Source: Flammeovirga sp. SJP92 (lineage in GTDB: Bacteria > Bacteroidota > Bacteroidia > Cytophagales > Flammeovirgaceae). Taken from it: DNA of 64,000 nt. Below, piece by piece: positions 44,210-55,284 of this stretch (position 1 is the stretch's first letter; the number at the start of each line of letters is the position of its first letter). The notes under the pieces were generated by a model, which was given only the letters and a program-made list of their open reading frames with translations, made no database searches and was not told where the DNA came from. The stretch is from positions 1-64,000 of the forward strand of contig NZ_LQAQ01000093.1 of NCBI RefSeq assembly GCF_001583495.1, given 5' to 3'. Both the position numbers and the translations under genes were made by a program.

Positions 44210-45868
44210 ATGTCACGTTTCGAGCAAGATTTTAAGCACCCTTATGCTTACGACCCAAAATATAAAAAACGTGTAGCCTACTTCTGTATGGAGTTCGCTA
44301 TTGACCAACCATTCAAGATTTATTCTGGTGGTCTTGGTTTCTTAGCGGGTTCGCATATGCGTTCTGCTTATGAGTTAAACCAAAACTTTATCGGTATTGG
44401 TATTCTTTGGAAATACGGTTATTATGACCAAGTACGTAAGGGTAACCAAGAAATGGATGCCTTATTCCAAGAGAAGATCAATAACTTCTTAGAAGACACA
44501 AACATTAAATTTACAATTCAGGTAAATGGTCACCCAGTTTGGGTAACTGCGAAGTACTTACGTCCAGGTGTATTCAACACTGTACCGATGTTCTTCTTAA
44601 CAACTGACCTTCCTGAAAACGACTACTTGTCGCAGTCTATCTCTCACCGTCTTTATGACGCTGATGCTTCTGCAAAAGTAGCTCAATATATGCTTTTAGG
44701 TTTAGGTGGAGCTAAACTTCTTGACGAGTTGGAATACAACGCGGAAGTTTACCACTTCAACGAAGCACACGCATTACCGGCTGCGTTCCACTTAGCGAAC
44801 AAGTTTGACGGTGATATGGAGAAAGTGAAAGAATTATTAGTATTCACTACTCACACTCCAGAAGAAGCTGGTAACGAGAAACACGATATCCACTTCTTAA
44901 ATAAATTAGGATACTTCAATGGTATTCCATTAGACCAAGTGCGTAAGATCACTGGTATCCATGACGATACTTTCGATCACTCACTTGCTTGTCTACGTTT
45001 ATCAAGAGTAGCTAACGGTGTATCGAAATTACACGGTGAAGTATCTAACGATATGTGGAACAAATATGGTGACATCTGCCGTATTACTTCTATCACAAAC
45101 GCTCAAAACCGTACTTACTGGGCTGATGAGCAGTTATACAACGCTCTTCACAAAGAAGAAGATGAGCAGTTAATCAAACGTAAGCGTTACTTAAAATCGA
45201 AATTATTCGAAACAGTAGCGGATCAAACAGGTAAATTAATGGACCCTAAGGTTCTTACTATCGTTTGGGCTCGTCGTTTTGCTGCTTATAAGCGTGCGGA
45301 CTTAATCACAAGAAACAAAGAGCGTTTCGACCGTATCATGAACAACCCTGACAGACCAATCCAAATCATCTGGGCAGGTAAGCCTTATCCAATGGATTAC
45401 GGTGCGGTTTCTACGTTCAACCAATTAGTTCACTTATCGAAGTCTTACAGTAACATGGCTGTATTAGTAGGTTATGAATTAAAACTTTCTCGTAAGTTGA
45501 AGCAAGGTTCTGACGTATGGTTAAACAACCCTCGTGTACCTCGTGAGGCATCTGGTACTTCAGGTATGACTTCAGCGATGAACGGTGGTATCAACCTTTC
45601 TACTGATGACGGTTGGATCCCTGAATTCGCTAACGGTGAGAACTCTTTCGTTCTTCCATTGGCAGACTTGAATGCTCCTATCCACGAGCAAGACGAGCAA
45701 GATTTGAACAGCTTATTAGACATCTTAGAGAATGAAATCATTCCTATGTACTATGATGAGCCTGAAACTTGGACTGAGCGTGTGAAAAACTCTATGCGTG
45801 ACGTTCTTCCTTACTTCGACGCTAACCGTATGGCGTTACAGTACTACGAAAAATTATACAATGAGTAA
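44210..45868 (+). CDS. glgP: Short GT35 alpha-glucan phosphorylase-like protein
   Basis: ATG 44210 gives 552 residues. It resembles the short glycogen/maltodextrin phosphorylases (GT35). It has VAYFCMEFAIDQPFKIYSGGLGFLAGSH, VYHFNEAHALPAAF, FTTHTPEEAGNEKHDI and WARRFAAYKRADL. The normal reaction is phosphorolysis of alpha-1,4-glucan to glucose-1-phosphate using PLP. In the C-terminal motif EASGTSGMTSAMNGG a Thr (residue 454) stands where classical phosphorylases have the PLP-binding Lys (GTSNMK), so the mechanism is open. Codon choice is strongly biased (CGT, TTC, GGT), indicating high expression. It ends in a UUCG-capped terminator. Confidence 0.85.
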   Translation: MSRFEQDFKHPYAYDPKYKKRVAYFCMEFAIDQPFKIYSGGLGFLAGSHMRSAYELNQNFIGIGILWKYGYYDQVRKGNQEMDALFQEKINNFLEDTNIKFTIQVNGHPVWVTAKYLRPGVFNTVPMFFLTTDLPENDYLSQSISHRLYDADASAKVAQYMLLGLGGAKLLDELEYNAEVYHFNEAHALPAAFHLANKFDGDMEKVKELLVFTTHTPEEAGNEKHDIHFLNKLGYFNGIPLDQVRKITGIHDDTFDHSLACLRLSRVANGVSKLHGEVSNDMWNKYGDICRITSITNAQNRTYWADEQLYNALHKEEDEQLIKRKRYLKSKLFETVADQTGKLMDPKVLTIVWARRFAAYKRADLITRNKERFDRIMNNPDRPIQIIWAGKPYPMDYGAVSTFNQLVHLSKSYSNMAVLVGYELKLSRKLKQGSDVWLNNPRVPREASGTSGMTSAMNGGINLSTDDGWIPEFANGENSFVLPLADLNAPIHEQDEQDLNSLLDILENEIIPMYYDEPETWTERVKNSMRDVLPYFDANRMALQYYEKLYNE

Positions 45869-45927
45869 GAATTAATAGTCTTCTGAAAAGAAGAAATATT
45901 ATTTCAAACAATTTGTTATTAATATTA

Positions 45928-45959
45928 AGCGAGTTTACTTCGGTAAGCTCGCTTTTTTT
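45928..45959 (+). terminator. Terminator with UUCG tetraloop
   Basis: AGCGAGTTTAC and GTAAGCTCGCT pair with one wobble or mismatch around a C-UUCG-G tetraloop, followed by seven T. It ends the GT35 gene. Confidence 0.9.
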
Positions 45960-45993
45960 ATTTTTGCGTTGTATACCAAATTAAAAAAGTAGT

Positions 45994-46341
45994 TTGATTA
46001 TTATTTTCAACAATATTGTCCCATTCAAAGGTTTTACAGCATTAGCTTGTTATCCTTTTCTTTTTGTTCGTCACGAATTTAAAAGTTATCAACATACCAA
46101 CTGTTGGTATCGCATGATTCAACACGAGAAAATTCATTTCAAACAACAAATCGAAATGTTATTCCTCTTTTTCTATTTCTGGTATATTACTGAGTTTTTA
46201 ATTCGGTTAGTTATTCACAAAAATGTTGATAAAGCGTATAGAAATATCTCTTTTGAAAGAGAAGCTTATCATCATGAGCAAGATGACAACTACTTATTCA
46301 CACGAAAAAAATTCCGCTGGATTCATTTTATAAAAGGATAA
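45994..46341 (+). CDS. Small membrane protein with HEKIH zinc-site motif
   Basis: This 115-residue protein starts at a TTG (45994), just after TATTTTTG (45959-45966), a good -7 element. It contains QHEKIHFKQQIE (His44, Glu45, His48), like the HExxH zinc site of metallopeptidases, then a hydrophobic segment (55-75) and SFEREAYHHE (87-95), which could supply a third ligand. The layout suggests a minimal membrane metallopeptidase-like family seen in Bacteroidota. Activity is unproven. Confidence 0.65.
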   Translation: MIIIFNNIVPFKGFTALACYPFLFVRHEFKSYQHTNCWYRMIQHEKIHFKQQIEMLFLFFYFWYITEFLIRLVIHKNVDKAYRNISFEREAYHHEQDDNYLFTRKKFRWIHFIKG

Positions 46342-46683
46342 AATTATCATCCTAAAGAAATAAAGTGTTAAACAAACACCTTTTTATTTAAATGATTTTC
46401 GCAAAACAACAACACTCAAATAACTAATTATCAAAACTTTACAATCACATGTTGTAGTAATTTCGACAATAACGAAAAAAGGCTGTAATGATCAAGTTGA
46501 CATTCATAATTTCAATACACAATTATTAACAACTAACATTGCAACAAGCAATCGCTAATCATCGCGACAAATAAAAGTCAACGTATGAAATGAATTTCAA
46601 ATAAAATCTCAATCTATTTGAAACCTTAAGATTAGCGAAACACAACAAAAACAATTTTTAGTATTACTTATTAATTTTTCGTT
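46342..46683. other. 342-bp spacer before the GH16 locus
   Basis: It is AT-rich with a weak hairpin GTGTT/AACAC (46365-46379) followed by CTTTTT that may end the previous gene. CGCTAATC (46553-46560) and GATTAGCG (46630-46637) form an inverted pair 69 bp apart, possibly regulatory. No ORF or RNA gene is seen. Confidence 0.4.
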
Positions 46684-47661
46684 ATGTCTATTAAGTTAAA
46701 AACTCTTTTTATTGGAGGTTTCTATCTTCTTACTTCATTTTTAATTGGATGTTCAGAAAATACTGTAGAAGAAATCATTGATGATGTTATATCTGCTACT
46801 GGAATTGTATTAGATAAAACTAGCGTGGAACTAGAAGAAGGTCAAACCGCAGAACTCACGGCAAGCATCCAACCAGCTGATGTGACTGGAGAAATCACTT
46901 GGAGCTCTTCAAATACTGCTATAGCTACTGTAGAAAATGGAACCGTAACTGCTGTTTCTGAAGGTACTGCAACTGTTGTCGCTTCTCATGGTGTTTTTAC
47001 CGCTTCATGTAATGTAACAGTAACTGCTCCAGAAGTAAATGAGCCAGATCCAAGTCTACCAGCTACACTTAAAGGTAGCGAGTACTTCGTTATTCAATTG
47101 GATCAAACATCATTTGAATCCATAGAAGATAGAGTTTCGGCTGATTTACGCCCTGATGACGACACTAAATTCTTATATATCTGGGATGGCACGTTCAATA
47201 ATGGAACTCCTCAAGGTAACAACTTTTACAACCAAGAAGAAGGATGGGTAAGCTTAGTTGTAGGAAACGTAGGTTGGTCAGGTGCTGGTTTCTTTGCCAA
47301 CTCGCTTTATGGAGAAATTGACATGACAGCCATTGATGCCAATCCTGAGAATTACGTATTCCATGCGGCATTCAAAAGTACTCAAGAAAACAGCTCTTAC
47401 ACGTTAATGTTTGCTGATGGGACTTCAGAAATTAAAGTAGTTGTTGGACCTACAGCACAAGAAGGTATTGCTCCTTATACTGACTTCACTAGAGATGGAG
47501 AATGGCAATCAGTTGAAATTCCAATGACGCATTTAAAAGACAGTGGATTAGATTTAAGCAGTCCTATTTCTAATGTAAATGTTTTAGCTGTTTTAGCAGG
47601 TGGTGCTACAGGTACTACATTTGACATGGATGCTGCTTTCTTTTATAAAAAAGGCGAATAG
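46684..47661 (+). CDS. Surface lipoprotein with BIG2 domain, glycan-binding candidate
   Basis: This 325-residue lipoprotein has a lipobox FLIGC (Cys about 23), then a bacterial Ig-like group 2 domain (about 38-117, GIVLDKTSVELEEGQTAEL, ITWSSSNTAIATVENGTVTAVSEGTATV). A second, beta-rich domain (about 125-325) resembles the surface glycan-binding modules found next to glucanases. It lies 168 bp upstream of the GH16 gene, which carries the same type of BIG2 domain. It probably captures laminarin-like glucan at the cell surface; this role is inferred from context. Confidence 0.75.
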   Translation: MSIKLKTLFIGGFYLLTSFLIGCSENTVEEIIDDVISATGIVLDKTSVELEEGQTAELTASIQPADVTGEITWSSSNTAIATVENGTVTAVSEGTATVVASHGVFTASCNVTVTAPEVNEPDPSLPATLKGSEYFVIQLDQTSFESIEDRVSADLRPDDDTKFLYIWDGTFNNGTPQGNNFYNQEEGWVSLVVGNVGWSGAGFFANSLYGEIDMTAIDANPENYVFHAAFKSTQENSSYTLMFADGTSEIKVVVGPTAQEGIAPYTDFTRDGEWQSVEIPMTHLKDSGLDLSSPISNVNVLAVLAGGATGTTFDMDAAFFYKKGE

Positions 47662-47829
47662 TCAATTCATTTTCATTTAATTATACTACTTATTACTCAA
47701 AGGCATCAGTACTATTGATGCTTTTGGGTAGAACTACCAAGGTCATTGACAACCTATTTTATAAAACACATTATCAACGGTTGATTATCATTTTGTCCAA
47801 ATGGACAGTCAACAAAAAGCATTAAAATA

Positions 47830-48879
47830 ATGAAACATTTGGGAATACTCCTTTTGAGTTTATTTAGTCTTGGCAGTTGTAATTCAGATGACATTACCCA
47901 AGAAGAAGGCATCAGTTTACAGCTAGATCAAACCACACTTGAAATAAAAGTGGGTGAAGTGGCTACCTTAAAAGTAGCAGAAGCACCAATATCGGATGCT
48001 ACATTAGAATGGTCATCGAGCAATGAAGATGTGGCTACTGTATTTCACGGAGTAGTTACGGCAGTGGGTAGTGGAGATGCTATAATTATGGCTACTTTAG
48101 GCGATCAACAAACTACTGCTTCTGTTAAAGTAAATCCACTGGAATATGAGTTAGTTTGGTCAGACGAGTTTGATGGCACATCATTGAATATGGACAATTG
48201 GACTTATGAAGTGAATGGTTCTGGAGGCGGAAATGGCGAACTGCAATATTACACAGATAGAGAGGAAAACCTTCGTGTAGAGAACGGTCACTTGATCATT
48301 GAAGCTAGAAAAGAAGATTATTTAGGCAAAGAGTATACATCTGCTCGTATTGTATCAAAAGACAAAAAAGATTTCAGATACGGTAAGATTGAAGCAAGAC
48401 TAAAAGTTCCTGACGGCAGAGGTACATGGCCTGCACTTTGGATGCTGGGTTATGGTTCATGGCCTCGTGCTGGAGAAATAGATATTATGGAATATGTTGG
48501 ATACGATCCGAACACTTTCCACTGTGCTCTTCATACTAAAAACAAAAACGGTATGAATGGTCAAAATGCAAAAGGTGGTAAAACATATGACACCAATGTT
48601 TCTGATGATTTTCATGTGATCACTATGGAATGGGTAGAAGACGAAGTCAATGGTTTTGACCGCATCCATGTTTCTGTAGATGGAGAATTAATTAAGACTT
48701 TCGCTGAAACCGCTCAATTGAGAGACAGTGGCGACTGGCCCTTCCATGAACCTTTCTTCTTGATTGTAAACCTAGCAATCGGTGGTTCTTGGGGAGGTGT
48801 GAAAGGTATTGACAACAGTATTTTTGATGAAAAAGTAATGTTTGAGATCGATTACATCAGAGCATATCAATTACAATAA
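47830..48879 (+). CDS. GH16 beta-glucanase (laminarinase type) with BIG2 domain
   Basis: This 349-residue lipoprotein has a signal peptide ending LGSC and a BIG2 domain (about 27-105). A GH16 catalytic domain (about 110-349) has GEIDIMEYVG; Glu216 (nucleophile), Asp218 and Glu221 (acid/base) follow the E-x-D-x-x-E rule of retaining endo-beta-1,3- or 1,3-1,4-glucanases. WPALWMLG precedes it, and the C-terminal NLAIGGSWGG is typical of laminarinases. It acts at the cell surface. The upstream lipoprotein and downstream sensor-regulator complete the locus. Confidence 0.93.
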   Translation: MKHLGILLLSLFSLGSCNSDDITQEEGISLQLDQTTLEIKVGEVATLKVAEAPISDATLEWSSSNEDVATVFHGVVTAVGSGDAIIMATLGDQQTTASVKVNPLEYELVWSDEFDGTSLNMDNWTYEVNGSGGGNGELQYYTDREENLRVENGHLIIEARKEDYLGKEYTSARIVSKDKKDFRYGKIEARLKVPDGRGTWPALWMLGYGSWPRAGEIDIMEYVGYDPNTFHCALHTKNKNGMNGQNAKGGKTYDTNVSDDFHVITMEWVEDEVNGFDRIHVSVDGELIKTFAETAQLRDSGDWPFHEPFFLIVNLAIGGSWGGVKGIDNSIFDEKVMFEIDYIRAYQLQ

Positions 48880-49000
48880 AAAGAAAAGATAGTTTTCATT
48901 TTCATATAAATCATGTTACAAACGAATAGAGTTAGATAATTCGACTAAGTTTTGATAACTCCTAAACTACTTCATACTTCAGGTTAGATAATAAGCCCAG

Positions 49001-49036
49001 AGTGCCTTTATAGATTTCTATGAAGGTACTTTTATT
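49001..49036 (+). terminator. Terminator after the GH16 gene
   Basis: AGTGCCTT, ATAGA and TCTAT, AAGGTACT pair with one G-U, followed by a T-rich run. Confidence 0.75.
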
Positions 49037-49117
49037 TTTAATATATTTGATCAGAAGGACTCCTTCTTCAACCACGAAATGAATGATTTTTTTATTTAAT
49101 ACTTAATATCCTATCCA

Positions 49118-51883
49118 ATGACTTCAAGCCTTTTGGAACTGATTTTTTTCAACGATTTATACCCCAGTAAGCCGAGTATTGTGAAAAAATCACTTTTCCC
49201 AAAACTCTTGATTCCACTACAGAAAAGTGCTTTATTATTTTTCTTCCTTCTGCCATTCTATAATTCATATGGTAATGAGGCTGTGAAAACACCACATATC
49301 ATTAATTACAACAAAAATGATTATCAGGCTGGACGTCAGAACTGGGAGGTGGAAATTGATAAATACGGCATTGTCTTTTTTGGCAACTCAGAAGGCTTGC
49401 TTTATCACAACCATGGAGAATGGGGATTGATTCAGTTACCTTCAAAAGAAGGAATTCGGTCCTTGTGTATTGATGAAGAAGTAATTTGGGCCGGAGGCAA
49501 AGAATATGGTTATTTTTCAAGAACAAAGGAAGGGACATTTGAATTTACGTCCATTGGAATTCTTGATTATGAACAGATCTGGAATATTGAGGTGGTGGAT
49601 AATACCGTTGTCTTTCAGACAGAAGATAAAATCATTCTCTATCATAAACTGGAAAAAACTACAAAAGTGCTGACCTATTATGAGGGCGTAAATGCTTCTG
49701 TAAAATGGAACAAAAAGGTTTGGGTTCTTTTTAGAGATGGTAAAATTGGATTTATCTCCAAAAATCAAATTCAAGTAAAACAAACTATTCCTGCTTTTGC
49801 CAATCAACAAATCCGACATCTTTTTGCTCACAAAAACTACATTTATGTGCCTTTGCTCAATGGTGAAATTTATCGATACAATGGCGAGTCTATTGAGAGT
49901 ATCAAATTATCATCAGATCTAAAAAACAAAGCGTTCTTTACGGGCCTTTCCTATAATGATAATTCCATAGGAATTGGTACCGTTGCAGATGGTTTTGTCA
50001 GCATTGACCAATACGGTGCTTTAATCCATCAGGCTAAACAAGATGATGGTCTTTTGGACAATACAATACTATCTATGGCTAAAGATAAAATGGGTAATAT
50101 TTGGTTAGGATTGGATTATGGTATTGCAAAATTAGAATTACAAAGTGCATTTCATACAACCTTCAAGGGTGCCGCTACTTACACGATTACTGATTTTCAG
50201 GGTGAAACTTTTTTAGGAACTAACAAAGGACTTTACAGCGCTAAATATAATCATCAGTTTGAATTACAAAAAGATGTAAAAGGGCAAATATGGAGCACTA
50301 AAATCATTGATAGTGAATTATTTATCAGTCACAATTCCGGACTTACAAAGTACACATCTGAAGGTTTTGATACTATTGATATCTTCACTGGAGTTACTGA
50401 TATTGAAGCATTTCAAGGTACGCCATTTTATGTAGTTTCTACTTATGATGGATTAATGCTGTATGTGAAGGATAAGAATAAATTATGGTATGTAAGCCAA
50501 CCGGAAGTTTATGGGTTTGCACAACTTTACTACGATAAGAACAATCATTGTATTTGGGGCGAAATCAAAAATAAAGATCTCATTAAAATTACATTGAATA
50601 CTGATGCTACAATCTCAGCTTCTGCAGAAAAAGGCATTAAAAGAATTTTTACATCGAATAATAAACTACTTTTTTGGAATGGTGAACATTTCCTTCAAAA
50701 CCAAAATGGCCAATTTGAAATATTTGATCACCCTTTACTCAATGCAATTCCTCATGGAGATATTTCATGCCTGGCTTTTAATGAAAAAGAAAATTACGTC
50801 AGTTACATTCAGGAAGGAAAATTGAACCTGCTAGAACTGCTTTCGGATGGAAACCTGCATTCCTACGCCACTTTAATGAAGCCTCTTAATACTGATATCA
50901 ACAAAGATTTTGAATTTCTAGATTTCAAAAATGATAAATTAAGATTAGCCACAGACAGAGGTGTTATCACTTATGATGTAAAATATCAATCTCACTTCAA
51001 AAAAGAGGCACAACCTATTATCTCTTCATTAAATGTAACCAATCAAAATAAAAAATACATTTACCCTTATTTCAATAAAATAGAGCTTGATCAAGGGGAA
51101 AAGGACATTACTTTCTATTTTCAAATTGATAAACTCTCTTCTGACATCGCTCAATTCAGATACAAACTGTTGCCATTGGATGAAGAATGGTCCACTTGGA
51201 GTACTGATCAATTGATCCTTACCAAACAAAGTTTAAAAGGAGGAGATTATACCATTGTACTTCAATGTAAGGTCAATGATGGAAAAATAAGAGAAAGTAA
51301 ACTGGATTTCAGCATTGAAAAATATTGGCACGAAACAGCCCTACTACTCATTCCAATTCTTCTCATCGTATTGGTGCTTGCTTTTTTCATTAGAAAAGTA
51401 GCTAAATCCATCTATTTCAAAAAACTAACTTCTGAAAAAGAGCAAATTGAACAGCAGAATTCGAAAGAAATAATTGCTTTAAAAGAAGAACAATTGATGA
51501 AATACATGGAAATTATCAATCATAAAGACGCTTTTCTTTTGAAAGTTCAAAGCGGATTGGATAAAATGAAAACCAGCGAAGCTAAAAAGTGGTCTCAGTG
51601 GATTGATGATGAAATAAATAAAGAAAAAAAAGACCTTCTCTTCCATCAATTATTCTCAGAAATACAACAAGATTTTATTAAATCTATTACTGAACAATAT
51701 CCGTCGCTCACTGCCAATGATATTAGAATATTATCATTTATACGCATCAATCTCAGTAGTAAAGAAATTGCTGATTTAATGAATATCACACCTAGGAGCT
51801 TAGACACAAGCCGTTATAGATTAAGGAAAAAACTGAACCTTGAACAAGGAGTGGACCTGCATAAATTTATCAGAGAGTTCTAA
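49118..51883 (+). CDS. Membrane-spanning propeller sensor with LuxR-type HTH
   Basis: This 921-residue one-protein regulator has an N-terminal signal/anchor, a periplasmic beta-propeller (repeats such as NIWLGLDYGIAKLE) and a Y_Y_Y-like domain (about 650-730). One membrane helix follows (about 742-763), then a cytoplasmic coiled coil (about 765-835). The C-terminal LuxR-type HTH has SLTANDIRILSFIRINLSSKEIADLMNITPRSLDTSRYRLRKKLNL. There is no kinase or receiver domain, so it should bind DNA directly while tethered to the membrane. Position after the GH16 gene suggests it controls laminarin use. Confidence 0.87.
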   Translation: MTSSLLELIFFNDLYPSKPSIVKKSLFPKLLIPLQKSALLFFFLLPFYNSYGNEAVKTPHIINYNKNDYQAGRQNWEVEIDKYGIVFFGNSEGLLYHNHGEWGLIQLPSKEGIRSLCIDEEVIWAGGKEYGYFSRTKEGTFEFTSIGILDYEQIWNIEVVDNTVVFQTEDKIILYHKLEKTTKVLTYYEGVNASVKWNKKVWVLFRDGKIGFISKNQIQVKQTIPAFANQQIRHLFAHKNYIYVPLLNGEIYRYNGESIESIKLSSDLKNKAFFTGLSYNDNSIGIGTVADGFVSIDQYGALIHQAKQDDGLLDNTILSMAKDKMGNIWLGLDYGIAKLELQSAFHTTFKGAATYTITDFQGETFLGTNKGLYSAKYNHQFELQKDVKGQIWSTKIIDSELFISHNSGLTKYTSEGFDTIDIFTGVTDIEAFQGTPFYVVSTYDGLMLYVKDKNKLWYVSQPEVYGFAQLYYDKNNHCIWGEIKNKDLIKITLNTDATISASAEKGIKRIFTSNNKLLFWNGEHFLQNQNGQFEIFDHPLLNAIPHGDISCLAFNEKENYVSYIQEGKLNLLELLSDGNLHSYATLMKPLNTDINKDFEFLDFKNDKLRLATDRGVITYDVKYQSHFKKEAQPIISSLNVTNQNKKYIYPYFNKIELDQGEKDITFYFQIDKLSSDIAQFRYKLLPLDEEWSTWSTDQLILTKQSLKGGDYTIVLQCKVNDGKIRESKLDFSIEKYWHETALLLIPILLIVLVLAFFIRKVAKSIYFKKLTSEKEQIEQQNSKEIIALKEEQLMKYMEIINHKDAFLLKVQSGLDKMKTSEAKKWSQWIDDEINKEKKDLLFHQLFSEIQQDFIKSITEQYPSLTANDIRILSFIRINLSSKEIADLMNITPRSLDTSRYRLRKKLNLEQGVDLHKFIREF

Positions 51884-51884
51884 C

Positions 51885-51919
51885 AAAAAAATCCCTCCAA
51901 GAATTGCTCCTTGAAGGGA
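51885..51919 (-). terminator. Terminator of the small TPR gene
   Basis: TCCCT-C-CAAG and CTTG-A-AGGGA pair; on the minus strand seven T follow. It lies directly after the convergent regulator stop codon and about 140 bp beyond the TPR gene. Confidence 0.75.
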
Positions 51920-52061
51920 CATACTTCATCTAAATAATGATCAAGTAATTTTTAATATACGAACTTCCTCATAGCACTATTACAACAAACTATTCATTTA
52001 TAATAGCATTTATCTTGAAACACTTTCCCTACTTAATGGTAAAAGTGCCGTTATGGACTTA

Positions 52062-52460
52062 CTATTTTTTTCTTCCGTAAATCATGACTTTTCTTTGAAG
52101 GCTTTCTCTGTTTGCTTTCTCAATGTTGGCAATATCAGTTGAAAGTGCTTTCATGTAAGTTGCTAAAGCCTTATCTGTTTGACCTAAACGAACATAGTAG
52201 TCACCTAATACTTCTAAGTTTTCAGCATTTTCTTCAATTGCAATTGCAGTATCAATCCATTCTTTTGCTAATGCTAAATCGGCATTCCAGTTGATTGACA
52301 ATTGTGCTGCTTTAGTATAAGTTTCCCAATCATTAGCTTCAGCTTTTGCAATCATTTCTGATAATTTTGCTGTATTTGATTCATTAGAATTTTCAAGGTT
52401 TGAAGCAAAAGTAACTACTGAAGATAATGTGATAACTAAAGAGATAAATAACTTTTTCAT
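52062..52460 (-). CDS. Small exported TPR protein
   Basis: This 132-residue protein has a signal peptide (MKKLFISLVITLSSVVTFAS) and about three TPR-like helical pairs (for example AENLEVLGDYYVRLGQTDKALATYMKAL). It ends in RKVMIYGRKK. It is probably a periplasmic scaffold or an adaptor; the partner is unknown. Single gene. Confidence 0.75.
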   Translation of the reverse strand: MKKLFISLVITLSSVVTFASNLENSNESNTAKLSEMIAKAEANDWETYTKAAQLSINWNADLALAKEWIDTAIAIEENAENLEVLGDYYVRLGQTDKALATYMKALSTDIANIEKANRESLQRKVMIYGRKK

Positions 52461-52944
52461 AAGAGTATAATTTTAAGTTTCTGTAAATGTTTACGTTTTG
52501 TTTTACACTTTCATAAGATTCCATCTTTGTGCCACAAAATCATAAATAATTCATTTACAACCACTTAAGACCTGTTATTTATTTTAGTATCCAAATACTA
52601 ATGTTCGTTAACGAACGGAATTTCCTAAAACAGCACATTTTATTGTTCATTTTCAGAAAAATGGAAGGGTATAAAAAGAAAGGGTTACATCATCAATAGA
52701 TTATTTGGCAAAAAGCTTTTGATACTTGGCGTTTTCCCTTCTAAAACTCAATCTTTTTTTACAAGTTTCCCTTTAAGGTCAATAGAGTTACTACCAGATG
52801 AACAACTTCATTAGTTTCAAAAAAACATGGATAAAAAATAACCTAGCTACAAAATGCAGCTAGGTTAAATTTCTACTTTACGTTTCGAAATAAATCTCCT
52901 GCCACGACCTTAAGTTAGCCTCAAGGAAGAGCAGGATGATTTTT
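52461..52944. other. 484-bp spacer with a perfect 14-bp palindrome
   Basis: It contains GTTCGTTAACGAAC (52603-52616), a perfect palindrome about 143 bp upstream of the small TPR gene, and the GH97 terminator at 52832-52867. The rest is AT-rich with no credible ORF. Confidence 0.5.
52832..52867 (-). terminator. Terminator of the GH97 gene
   Basis: AACCTAGCT and AGCTAGGTT pair perfectly; on the minus strand TTATTTTTTAT follows. Confidence 0.8.
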
Positions 52945-55146
<2,202 letters not shown>

Positions 55147-55284
55147 AAGGGAAAGTTGTTAAAAAGTAGCTGATTAAATTACATAAAATACTAACAAACA
55201 GCCAATTAAGTGTATTTAAAATCACTTAAAAAGTAGTATATGTTTTATATTTTTATTGTTCCAAACCTTCCTGAAATAGGTTAT

